From the NCBI GenBank assembly GCA_002438075.1, contig DJSQ01000200.1, forward strand, positions 1 to 6,212: a stretch of DNA of 6,212 bases. The letters are read 5' to 3'. A program made the translations under genes and the position numbers. Shown here one piece after another: positions 1 to 6,194 of this stretch; positions within the stretch are counted from its first letter, which is position 1, and each line of letters begins with the position of its first letter. The notes beneath the pieces were generated by a model, which was given only the letters and a program-made list of their open reading frames with translations, was not told where the DNA came from and did not search any database. This stretch comes from Clostridiales bacterium UBA6330 (GTDB lineage: Bacteria; Bacillota; Clostridia; Oscillospirales; CAG-272).

Positions 1-13
1 GAAATTCCTTCTT

Positions 14-70
14 TTACGGCGTTTCTTTTTGCAGCTTTGCGTAGCAAAGCTGCAAAAAGAAACGCCGTAA
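14..70. repeat. 27-bp perfect inverted repeat (long hairpin)
   Basis: Bases 14-40 and 44-70 are exact reverse complements, leaving a three-base loop (GTA, 41-43). The outer bases 1-6 (GAAATT) also match 75-80 (AATTTC) in reverse complement, across an uneven internal loop, so the palindrome reaches the window edge and may extend beyond it. Neither strand has a T-run directly after the stem, so it is not a standard intrinsic terminator. It lies beyond the end of pflB and touches no visible gene. A stem this long and perfect between genes suggests a dispersed repeat or a recently formed palindrome; that reading is inference, because other copies cannot be seen here. Confidence 0.85.
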
Positions 71-156
71 GGAAAATTTCGCCGCCTGCGGGCGGCGACG
101 AGGACTCCGCGTCCTCGACCGCGCCGCCTTTTGAAAAAGGCGGGCGAAAACTTTCC
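71..156. repeat. multi-hairpin domain with closing stem, probable dispersed intergenic repeat
   Basis: Three hairpins follow one another: 79-86 with 91-98 (8 bp, loop TGCG), 99-105 with 111-117 (7 bp, 5-base loop) and 124-131 with 136-143 (8 bp, CCGCC plus T-run pairing with A-run plus GGCGG). The flanks also pair: 71-75 (GGAAA) with 152-156 (TTTCC), and 77-78 with 148-149, so the domain can close into a cloverleaf-like shape. The first two hairpins directly abut. No reading frame or RNA family that I recognise fits. The GGCGAAAA...CTTTCC edges with a CCGCCTTTT-type hairpin resemble intergenic repeats I associate with Ruminococcaceae-like genomes, but this is recollection, not a search. Confidence 0.6.
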
Positions 157-168
157 CCACACACATAG

Positions 169-201
169 AACGCCCTGCCGCAATGCGGCAGGGCGTTTTT
201 T
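169..201 (+). terminator. intrinsic terminator, strongest in the plus direction
   Basis: An 11-bp GC-rich stem (171-181 with 185-195, loop AAT) is extended by two A-T pairs and followed on the plus strand by six T residues (196-201). This is a textbook rho-independent terminator for a transcript entering from the left. Read in the pflB direction the same stem directly follows the stop codon, but only TTCTATG comes after it, so termination there should be weaker. The T-run overlaps the pflB stop codon at 200-202. It may work in both directions between converging transcripts; the left-hand gene, if any, is outside the window. Confidence 0.8.
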
Positions 202-2458
202 ACATGGATTCGTGAATGGTGCGCGAGATAACCTCGTCCTGCTGCTCGCGCGTCAGCTTATTGAAGCGGACCGCGTAGCCGCTGACGCGAATCGTCAGCT
301 GGGGGTACTTTTCGGGGTGCTTCTGTGCATCCAGCAGCATTTCCCGATTGAACACGTTGATGTTCAGATGGTATCCGCCCGAGCGGACGTAACCGTCAAT
401 CATGTCCACAAGGTTTTCCGTGCGCTCCGCATCGGTCCTTCCGAGCGAGGACGGCGTTGCGCTGAAGGTGTTGGAAATCCCGTCCCGCGCATACGCATAC
501 GGCAGCTTTGCAACCGATTCCAGTGATGCCAGCGCGCCGTGGCTGTCTCTGCCGTGCATCGGGTTCGCACCGGGTGCCAGCGGCTCCCCAGCGTGACGAC
601 CGTCGGGGGTCGTTCCCGTCTTTTTCCCGTACACCACGTTTGAGGTGATGGTCAGGATCGACATTGTGGGGATTGACGCGCGGTAGGTCTCGTGGGACGC
701 AATCTTCTTCATAAAGCTCCGCACCAGCTCCACGGCAATCGAATCGGCGCGGTCATCGTTGTTGCCATACTTCGGGAAGTCGCCCTCAATGCGGAAATCG
801 GTCACCAGTCCCTTTTCGTTGCGAATCGGGTAAACCTTTGCGTAACGGATTGCGGACAGCGAGTCCACCGCGCAGGAAAGCCCCGCAATTCCCGTTGCGA
901 AGAAGCGGCGCACCTGCGTATCGTGCAGTGCCATTTCCAGCGCCTCGTAGGAATACTTGTCGTGCATATAGTGAATCAGATTCAGCGTGTTGACATACAG
1001 CCCTGCCAGCCAATCCATCATGCAGTCAAACTTTTTCGTGACCTCGGCGTAATCCAGCGGACCGTCTCCCTCAATCGGGCGGTATTCGGGCGAGACCTGC
1101 AACGGCTCTCCCGTTTTCTTGTCGAGCGTCAGCTCATCCCGCCCGCCGTTGATTGCGTAGAGCAGGCATTTTGCCAGATTCGCCCGCGCGCCGAAGAACT
1201 GCATATCCTTTCCCACCCGCATACTGCTCACACAGCAGGCAATGCAATAGTCATCGCCCATTTCGGGGAGCATCAGATCATCGCTTTCGTACTGGATTGC
1301 AGAGGTCTTGACCGAAATCTCCGCGCAAAATTTCTTGAAATTCTCGGGTAACCGCTCACTCCAGAGCACCGTGAGGTTCGGCTCGGGCGCGGGTCCGAGG
1401 TTGACCAGCGTGTGCAGAATGCGGAAGGAGGTTTTGGTCACGAGCGGTCTGCCGTCACAGCCCATGCCGCCGATGGATTCGGTAATCCAAGTCGGGTCGC
1501 CCGAGAACAGCTCGTTGTATTCCTTCGTGCGCATGAATTTGACAATCCGCAGCTTCATCACGAATTGGTCAATCAGCTCCTGCGCGCCCTCCTCGGTCAG
1601 CGTGCCGTTTTCCATGTCGCGCCGAATATAGATGTCGAGGAAATTGGTGTTTCTGCCGATGCTCATTGCCGCGCCGTTCTGGTCCTTGACCGCCCCCAGA
1701 TAGCCGAAATACAGCCACTGGACCGCCTCCTGCGCGTTCTCGGCAGGTCTTGAGATGTCAAAGCCGTATGCCGCCGCCATTTCCTTGAGCGTCCTCAGCG
1801 CGCGGACCTGCTCGGCGATTTCCTCGCGGTCGCGGATTTTTTCGGAGGTCATGTCCCCGTCAAGCTGCGCCTTGTCCTCTTCCTTTTTGGCAATCAGATA
1901 GTCCACGCCGTACAGCGCAACGCGGCGGTAATCCCCCACAATCCGTCCCCTGCCGTAGGCATCGGGAAGTCCCGTCAGGATATGCGCAGTCCGTGCGCGC
2001 CGCATCTCGGGTGTGTACGCGTCAAACACACCGTCATTGTGCGTTTTGCGATAGTTTCGATAGAAAGACTCAATCTGCGGGTCAATTTCGTAGCCGTACA
2101 TCTTCAGCGACTGCTCCGCCATGCGAAGCCCGCCCGACAGGTGCATCGGGCGCTTGAAGGGCTTGTCCGTTTGCAGACCGACGATTTTTTCGAGCGTCCT
2201 GTCCAGATATCCCGCCGCGTGACTGTTGACGGTTGAAACGATGGTATTGTCCGCATCGAGGACCCCGCCCGCCGCCTGCTCCTTCTCGGAGAGCTCCAGA
2301 ATCTCGTTCCAGAGCGTCACCGTTGCGGCGGTCGGTCCTGCCAGAAAGGACGCATCGCCCGTATACGGGGTATAATTGCGCTGAATGAAATCGCGCGTGT
2401 CAATTTCTCCGTTGCTCCATTTTCCGGGATGGAATCCCTGCCAAGCCTTGTTGCTCAT
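200..2458 (-). CDS. pflB: pyruvate formate-lyase (formate C-acetyltransferase)
   Basis: This cytosolic glycyl-radical enzyme converts pyruvate and CoA into acetyl-CoA and formate, the main anaerobic fate of pyruvate in many fermenters. The 752-residue product is close to the 760 residues of E. coli PflB and matches that type along its whole length. Visible landmarks are the catalytic cysteine pair C408-C409 in IACCVS, R425 in FFGARANLAK (corresponding to pyruvate-binding R435 of E. coli), W324 in DPTWITES, and the radical glycine G727 in RVSGYAV, 25 residues from the C-terminus as in E. coli. An additional cysteine, C405, precedes the active pair; I recall alanine there in E. coli. The ATG overlaps the pflA stop as ATGA, with AAAGGAG five bases upstream, so the two genes should be translationally coupled. 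No truncation or frameshift is seen. Related glycyl-radical enzymes (diol dehydratases, PFL4-like) are unlikely given the CC pair. Confidence 0.98.
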   Translation of the reverse strand: MSNKAWQGFHPGKWSNGEIDTRDFIQRNYTPYTGDASFLAGPTAATVTLWNEILELSEKEQAAGGVLDADNTIVSTVNSHAAGYLDRTLEKIVGLQTDKPFKRPMHLSGGLRMAEQSLKMYGYEIDPQIESFYRNYRKTHNDGVFDAYTPEMRRARTAHILTGLPDAYGRGRIVGDYRRVALYGVDYLIAKKEEDKAQLDGDMTSEKIRDREEIAEQVRALRTLKEMAAAYGFDISRPAENAQEAVQWLYFGYLGAVKDQNGAAMSIGRNTNFLDIYIRRDMENGTLTEEGAQELIDQFVMKLRIVKFMRTKEYNELFSGDPTWITESIGGMGCDGRPLVTKTSFRILHTLVNLGPAPEPNLTVLWSERLPENFKKFCAEISVKTSAIQYESDDLMLPEMGDDYCIACCVSSMRVGKDMQFFGARANLAKCLLYAINGGRDELTLDKKTGEPLQVSPEYRPIEGDGPLDYAEVTKKFDCMMDWLAGLYVNTLNLIHYMHDKYSYEALEMALHDTQVRRFFATGIAGLSCAVDSLSAIRYAKVYPIRNEKGLVTDFRIEGDFPKYGNNDDRADSIAVELVRSFMKKIASHETYRASIPTMSILTITSNVVYGKKTGTTPDGRHAGEPLAPGANPMHGRDSHGALASLESVAKLPYAYARDGISNTFSATPSSLGRTDAERTENLVDMIDGYVRSGGYHLNINVFNREMLLDAQKHPEKYPQLTIRVSGYAVRFNKLTREQQDEVISRTIHESM

Positions 2459-3210
2459 GTGTTCTCCTTTTTACGGCTTGCCGAGGTACATTCCGGATCG
2501 CCGAACAGTATTTTTTCCGCCCGTCTCACCGCGTTCGCGTCGGGAGTCGGGATGCCTTCAAGAGGGTACGGAAGGCACAGCTTTTCATATTTGCTCTTCC
2601 CCAGGGTGTGATACGGAAGCACCTCCACGCGCTCCACGGTGGAGAGGCTGTCAATCCATTGCCGCGTGCGCCGCAGGTCCTCCTCGCGGTCGGTCCACTC
2701 GGGGACCAGCACCTGACGAATCCACATCGGGACCCCGTCCCGCGAAAGCCGTTCCGCAAATGCAAGTGTAGCAGCATTCCCGTGCCCCGTCAGACGGTGG
2801 CAGGCGGCATCGTCAATGTGCTTGATATCCAGCAGGACCAAATCGGTTACCGAAAGCAATTCGTCATAGCGTCGGTCCTCGGCGCGGTACGGTGCGCCCG
2901 AGGTGTCGAGTACGGTTGAAATGCCCGCGACCTTCAGCCGTCCGAAGAGCTCGCAGAGGAACTCCAATTGCAAAAGCGGTTCTCCCCCGCTTGCGGTAAA
3001 GCCCCCGCGCCTGCCGAAATAATTGCGGTATCGGACAACCTCTCCTGCGATTTCCTCCGCCGAAACGGTTTTCCCGCCGCAGGGATTCCATGTGTCGGGA
3101 TTATGGCAATACAGGCACCGCAGTCCGCACCCCTGCAAAAACAGGACAAACCGCAAGCCGGGACCGTCCGCCGCGCCGAGTGTTTCATAGGAATGGATTC
3201 TTCCCGTCAT
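2455..3210 (-). CDS. pflA: pyruvate formate-lyase activating enzyme (radical SAM)
   Basis: This enzyme uses a [4Fe-4S] cluster and S-adenosylmethionine to place the radical on the glycine of PflB. The 251-residue protein is the usual length. The radical SAM cluster motif CxxxCxxC is C28, C32 and C35, in QGCGLRCLYCHN. The SAM-contact motif GGEP lies at 75-78, with DTSG at 102-105 and DIKH at 128-131. The C-terminal PYHTLGKSKYEKL stretch (199-211) is typical of PflA. There is no ferredoxin-like insert of the kind seen in activases of other glycyl-radical enzymes, which supports pyruvate formate-lyase as partner. The ATG at 3210 has AAAGGGGGG seven bases upstream. The gene sits before pflB, the reverse of the E. 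coli order, and appears to have its own promoter at 3261-3289. Confidence 0.97.
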   Translation of the reverse strand: MTGRIHSYETLGAADGPGLRFVLFLQGCGLRCLYCHNPDTWNPCGGKTVSAEEIAGEVVRYRNYFGRRGGFTASGGEPLLQLEFLCELFGRLKVAGISTVLDTSGAPYRAEDRRYDELLSVTDLVLLDIKHIDDAACHRLTGHGNAATLAFAERLSRDGVPMWIRQVLVPEWTDREEDLRRTRQWIDSLSTVERVEVLPYHTLGKSKYEKLCLPYPLEGIPTPDANAVRRAEKILFGDPECTSASRKKENT

Positions 3211-3228
3211 ACCATCGCCCCCCTTTCA

Positions 3229-3252
3229 CGCCGAAGCAATGCCACTTCAGCG
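3229..3252 (-). promoter_or_regulatory. leader hairpin upstream of the pflA ribosome binding site
   Basis: In the minus-strand transcript CGCTGAAG (3252-3245) pairs with CTTCGGCG (3236-3229) around an 8-base loop, giving 8 bp including one G-U pair. That G-U pair would be an A-C mismatch in a plus-strand RNA, so the hairpin favours the pflA direction. With a start of transcription near 3254, inferred from the -10 box, the hairpin would sit at the very 5' end of the mRNA. It ends two bases before the AAAGGGGGG binding site. Such 5' stem-loops can slow mRNA decay; a role here is inference. Confidence 0.45.
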
Positions 3253-3260
3253 ACACGCAT

Positions 3261-3289
3261 AGTATACCATATTTATGGGCGATTGTATG
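3261..3289 (-). promoter_or_regulatory. probable sigma-A promoter of pflA-pflB (extended -10)
   Basis: On the minus strand TATACT (3266-3261) is preceded by TGG (3269-3267), forming an extended -10 element TGnTATACT one base off consensus. Seventeen bases upstream CATACA (3289-3284) matches TTGACA only in its last three bases. The weak -35 and strong extended -10 suggest a promoter helped by an activator or by the TG contact. It lies in the only sizeable gap before pflA, about 50 bases ahead of its start codon, and the surrounding bases are much more AT-rich than the genes. Confidence 0.7.
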
Positions 3290-3293
3290 TTGG

Positions 3294-3332
3294 AATCACA
3301 ACATCTTGTGTTATGCACGCAAAAAATCACAA
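3294..3332 (-). promoter_or_regulatory. candidate operator: TTGTGATT direct repeats and a CACAA/TTGTG palindrome
   Basis: On the minus strand the octamer TTGTGATT occurs twice (3332-3325 and 3301-3294), with starts 31 bases apart, about three helical turns, so both copies face the same side of the DNA. The second copy also forms a perfect palindrome, CACAA-GATG-TTGTG (3310-3297). Both copies lie just upstream of the weak -35 box of the pflA promoter. TTGTGA resembles CRP/FNR-family half-sites and, less well, Rex sites of Firmicutes, but the arrangement matches no consensus I know. The regulator is therefore not assigned. Confidence 0.35.
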
Positions 3333-3355
3333 AAATCGTCAGAACAGACAAAAAT

Positions 3356-4378
3356 TCAGCGTTGCACGCGTCCGTTTGCGTTGCCTTTGGCAAGCGCGTT
3401 GACCTCCTGAACGGTCGTGGGGTTGAAATCGCCCTCAATCGAGTGCTTCAGACAGCTTGCCGCCGCCGCAAAGCGCACCGCGTCCGCCGAGGACTGCCCA
3501 TGCCGCAGGGCATAAATCAGCCCCGCCGCAAACGCATCGCCGCCGCCCACGCGGTCGATAATTTCAATGCGGTACTTCTCGGAGGCGGAAAGCGTTTTCC
3601 CGTCCCACAGCTTCGCGCAAAAGCTGTTGACCTCTGCCGAAAGCGTCCGCCGCTCGGTCAGCGCAATCATGCGCAGGTGCGGGTAAAGCGCCTGCAAGCT
3701 CTGCGCCAGCGCAAGGTAGCCCTTATCGGTCACATCGTCGCCGCTGATTTCCTCGGCGGGCACGCGGACACCGAACAGGTCCCCAGCCTGATTCTCGTTC
3801 GTAATCAGCACATCCACATACGGCAGATACCGTCCCATTGCCTCCGCCGCCGTTTCCAAGCTCCACAGCTTGGCGCGGTAGTTGGGGTCAAACGAGACCG
3901 TCATGCCGCGCTTTTTCGCCTCTTTGCACGCCGCAAGGCTTGCCGCCGCCACGCCGTCCCCCAGCGCGGGGGTGATGCCCGTCAGATGGAACCAGTCTGC
4001 GCCGTCAAAGATTTTCTCCCAGTCAAACTCCTCCGCACCCGCCTGTGCGATTGCGGAAGCCGCGCGGTCGTAGACCACCTTGGAGGGTCTTTGCGAAGCG
4101 CCGCGCTCCATGTAATAGGTTCCCATCCGCGCGCCGCCGCGCACGATATGTCCCGTTTCCACGCCCCATGCGCGCAGGCTGTTGATTGCCGCCTGCGAAA
4201 TGTCATTCTCGGGCAGCTTGGTCACGAATTCCGCCTCCTCGCCCATGCAGGCAAGCGAAACCGCCACATTCGCCTCGGCACCGCCGAAGGTGACCTCCAA
4301 TGACCTTGCCTGCACCAGCCGCTCATGCGCGGGCGGGGTCAGGCGCATCATGATTTCTCCGAACGTTACGACCTTCAT
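3356..4378 (-). CDS. kdgK: 2-keto-3-deoxygluconate kinase (PfkB family)
   Basis: This sugar kinase phosphorylates 2-keto-3-deoxygluconate with ATP to give KDPG, the substrate of the aldolase encoded just upstream. The 340-residue length is typical. PfkB/ribokinase features are the N-terminal substrate region with FGGAEANVAV (31-40), SFDPNYR (162-168), and the C-terminal signature DRVGGGDAFAAG (275-286), in which D281 is the expected catalytic base. The GGGD form, where many PfkB enzymes have GAGD, is one I associate with KDG kinases. The pairing with eda makes KDG the likely substrate; a related substrate such as ketodeoxygalactonate or fructose cannot be excluded from sequence alone. The ATG overlaps the eda stop (ATGA). 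The nearest upstream sequence is a ten-base ideal ribosome binding site. No clear terminator follows, so reading into pflA is possible. Confidence 0.93.
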   Translation of the reverse strand: MKVVTFGEIMMRLTPPAHERLVQARSLEVTFGGAEANVAVSLACMGEEAEFVTKLPENDISQAAINSLRAWGVETGHIVRGGARMGTYYMERGASQRPSKVVYDRAASAIAQAGAEEFDWEKIFDGADWFHLTGITPALGDGVAAASLAACKEAKKRGMTVSFDPNYRAKLWSLETAAEAMGRYLPYVDVLITNENQAGDLFGVRVPAEEISGDDVTDKGYLALAQSLQALYPHLRMIALTERRTLSAEVNSFCAKLWDGKTLSASEKYRIEIIDRVGGGDAFAAGLIYALRHGQSSADAVRFAAAASCLKHSIEGDFNPTTVQEVNALAKGNANGRVQR

Positions 4379-4971
4379 CCGATCACCTCCAGAAGCTTCC
4401 GACAGTTTTCGCGGATATCGCCCTTCATCATGAAGCTGCCGCCCACCGCAACAATCTTGTCACACGCGAGGTATTCCGCAAGGTTTCCGAGGTCCACGCC
4501 GCCCGTGGGCAGGAATTTCACCTGCGGGAACGGTGCCGACAGCGCCTTGATGCTCGCAAGCCCGCCGTAAACGTTTGCGGGGAAGAATTTCACGGTCGTA
4601 ATTCCCAGCTCCAGCGCCGCCATAATCTCGGTCGGGGTTACGCACCCGGGGTAATACGGAATGTCCGCCGCACGGCAGACCTCCGCCACGCCCGCGCTCA
4701 GCCCCGGGGAGACCACAAATTCCGCGCCCGCCGCAAGCGCGGTCTTTGCCTGCTCCGCGTTGATAACGGTTCCCGCACCGATGTGCATTTCGGGGAACCG
4801 CTCCCTGCCGATGCGGATTGCCTCCGCCGCGCAGGGGGTGCGGAAGGTAATCTCCGCCGCGGGAATGCCGCCGTCGCGGAGGGCTTCCAGTGTCGGGACG
4901 GTTTCCGCAAGTTCATGGATGACCACCACGGGAATGACCCGCACCGCATCCGTCAGCTTCTGCTTTTTCAT
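4375..4971 (-). CDS. eda: KDPG aldolase (2-keto-3-deoxy-6-phosphogluconate aldolase)
   Basis: This class I aldolase cleaves KDPG into pyruvate and glyceraldehyde-3-phosphate, closing the Entner-Doudoroff-type branch of uronate breakdown; the family also accepts 2-keto-4-hydroxyglutarate. The 198-residue protein is a single TIM barrel of normal length. Visible residues are catalytic E40 and R44 in EITFRT, the GAGT loop at 66-69, TPTE at 112-115, Schiff-base lysine K128 in VKFFPA, and the phosphate-binding PTGG near 155-158. I place the start at the ATG at 4971. A TTG at 4977 in the same frame would add two residues, but it lies only four bases from the GGAG of the binding site, while the ATG is ten bases away. 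The gene overlaps kdgK by four bases, and the pair forms one functional unit. Confidence 0.95.
   Translation of the reverse strand: MKKQKLTDAVRVIPVVVIHELAETVPTLEALRDGGIPAAEITFRTPCAAEAIRIGRERFPEMHIGAGTVINAEQAKTALAAGAEFVVSPGLSAGVAEVCRAADIPYYPGCVTPTEIMAALELGITTVKFFPANVYGGLASIKALSAPFPQVKFLPTGGVDLGNLAEYLACDKIVAVGGSFMMKGDIRENCRKLLEVIG
4381..4390 (-). promoter_or_regulatory. near-ideal ribosome binding site of kdgK
   Basis: GGAGGTGATC on the minus strand matches ten consecutive bases of the complement of the 16S rRNA 3' end, with seven bases between the GGAGG core and the ATG. It lies inside the end of eda. kdgK should thus be translated strongly in its own right as well as by coupling through the ATGA overlap. 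Confidence 0.85.
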
Positions 4972-4981
4972 GTACAAAATA

Positions 4982-4989
4982 CTCCTTTT
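4982..4989 (-). promoter_or_regulatory. ribosome binding site of eda, deciding the start codon
   Basis: AAAAGGAG on the minus strand lies ten bases before the ATG at 4971 and four bases before the TTG at 4977. Spacing and codon both favour the ATG. The site begins only four bases after the hairpin at 4994-5023. Confidence 0.75.
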
Positions 4990-4993
4990 CCAA

Positions 4994-5023
4994 CGAAAAC
5001 GGCTGTCGAAGCAGCCGTTTTCG
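4994..5023 (-). terminator. terminator-like hairpin between prs and eda
   Basis: A perfect 12-bp stem (CGAAAACGGCTG with CAGCCGTTTTCG, 6-base loop) starts 14 bases after the prs stop. In the transcript the GC-rich core ACGGCTG/CAGCCGT is preceded by an A-run and followed by TTTCGTT, the layout of an intrinsic terminator with a short, interrupted U-tract. It may end most prs transcripts and let some continue into eda. Its closeness to the eda ribosome binding site also allows a role as a leader or mRNA-processing hairpin. Confidence 0.6.
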
Positions 5024-5037
5024 GATATGTAATTGGT

Positions 5038-6189
5038 TCAGTTCTGGTCCTCGAACTCGATTTTCATCTGCGATGCCTGCGCACTGCGGTGCTTGTCCAT
5101 CAGGGTCTGAATGCGCTTGACGGGATTCAGCAGGGCGCTGATGGTTTCATCGTTGTTGAGCGTGTCAATCAGGTACGCCACATACTTGCACATATTGACC
5201 TCTACGTACCACGGCTTGGAGGCAAGCTCGGGGCGGCGGTAGGTCAGGTTGGTGGTAAAGACCTTGTCAAACACCTTTTCGGCGGAGGCTTGGTCAAACT
5301 TGTCGCATCCGTCGGTAAACAGACCGAAGGTGGCAAAGCAGAACACGCGGTTTGCTCCCTTTTCCTTCAGCTGGCGGCAGACATCAATCATGGATTCGCC
5401 CGAGGAAATCATATCGTCCACCACGATTGCATCCTTTCCGTGCAGGTCCTGCCCGAGGTACTCATGCGCCTCAATCGGGTTTCTGCCGTTGATGACAATC
5501 GAATAGTTGCGGCGCTTGTAGAACATACCGATATCCAGTCCGAGCACCGAGGAGTAGTACATACACCGCGACATTGCGCCCTCGTCGGGAGAGATGATGA
5601 CCATGTGGTCCTTGTCAATCTGCACGTCGGGAACCGCACGCACCAGCGCCTTGATCATCTGGTAGGTCGGCTGAACGTTGTCGAAGCCCGAAAGCGGAAT
5701 CGCGTTGCAGATACGCTGGTCGTGCGCATCGAAGGTCAGGATGTTCGACACACCCATGTTGACCAATTCCTGTAGCATCATCGCGCAGTCCAGCGACTCT
5801 CTGCCGCTGCGCTTGTGCTGTCTGCCCTCGTAGAGCATCGGCATGATGACCGTAATCCGTCTTGCCTTGCCCTCGATTGCCGCGATAATGCGCTTGAGGT
5901 CCGCGAAATGCTCATCGGGGCCCATCGGGACTGTCATACCGTACATCTTGTAGGTCACGCCGTAGTTAAAGGTATCACAGATGATGAAAATGTCCTTGCC
6001 GCGCATGGACTCGTGGAGCACAGCCTTGCCCTCGCCCGAGCCGAACCGCAGGCATTCCGCTTCAATGGAAAAGGTCCCGTCTCCGCCGTGTCTGCGCCAG
6101 TCCCGCAGATAGTAGTCCACCTGCGAGGTGAACTTTTCACAGCCCTTCATTCCGATTACGCCAAGCTCTCCGCAACGATTGTCCTTCAT
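5038..6189 (-). CDS. prs: ribose-phosphate pyrophosphokinase (PRPP synthetase), long clostridial form
   Basis: The enzyme transfers pyrophosphate from ATP to ribose-5-phosphate, making PRPP for purine, pyrimidine, NAD, histidine and tryptophan synthesis. The 383-residue product is longer than the usual 310-320, with roughly 25 additional residues at the N-terminus and 30 at the C-terminus. Family marks are GRQHKR (122-127) in place of ARQDRK, FDAHD (153-157) in place of DLHA, the catalytic flexible-loop KRR at 225-227, and the ribose-5-phosphate loop VVDDMISSGES (256-266) in place of VVDDxxDTGGT. I recall similar long proteins in Lachnospiraceae, with the same RQHKR and SSGES motifs. The start is the ATG at 6189, five bases after GGAGG; an in-frame TTG at 6201 lies within that binding site and is unlikely. 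Its promoter is outside the window. Confidence 0.92.
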   Translation of the reverse strand: MKDNRCGELGVIGMKGCEKFTSQVDYYLRDWRRHGGDGTFSIEAECLRFGSGEGKAVLHESMRGKDIFIICDTFNYGVTYKMYGMTVPMGPDEHFADLKRIIAAIEGKARRITVIMPMLYEGRQHKRSGRESLDCAMMLQELVNMGVSNILTFDAHDQRICNAIPLSGFDNVQPTYQMIKALVRAVPDVQIDKDHMVIISPDEGAMSRCMYYSSVLGLDIGMFYKRRNYSIVINGRNPIEAHEYLGQDLHGKDAIVVDDMISSGESMIDVCRQLKEKGANRVFCFATFGLFTDGCDKFDQASAEKVFDKVFTTNLTYRRPELASKPWYVEVNMCKYVAYLIDTLNNDETISALLNPVKRIQTLMDKHRSAQASQMKIEFEDQN

Positions 6190-6194
6190 AAATG

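Noticed and set aside
14..70. Long hairpin as an intrinsic terminator
   Set aside because: Neither strand carries a T-run after the stem, and the stem is much longer than usual for terminators.
692..1351. 219-codon plus-strand open frame inside pflB
   Set aside because: It is antisense to a conserved part of pyruvate formate-lyase that includes the active-site cysteines; no motif and no independent support.
3331..3350. Possible terminator after kdgK (GTC/GAC stem followed by T-rich sequence)
   Set aside because: The stem has only three solid base pairs. The T-runs are more simply part of the AT-rich promoter region, so I do not call a terminator.
3275..4303. 342-codon plus-strand open frame opposite kdgK
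   Set aside because: It is the antisense of a clear PfkB kinase. Its product is rich in arginine, histidine and alanine with no family motif, as expected for a shadow frame in GC-rich DNA.
4972..4977. TTG start for eda two codons upstream of the ATG
   Set aside because: It lies only four bases from the GGAG, and the ATG at 4971 is a better codon at a workable spacing. The two added residues carry no family signal.
5021..5060. Promoter for eda between the prs stop and the hairpin
   Set aside because: TACATA is a poor -10 and no -35 stands at a proper distance, so it was not listed as a feature.
4783..5775. 330-codon plus-strand open frame across the eda start and prs
   Set aside because: It runs through two well-supported minus-strand genes and their gap, has no recognisable domain, and is explained by codon bias on the other strand.
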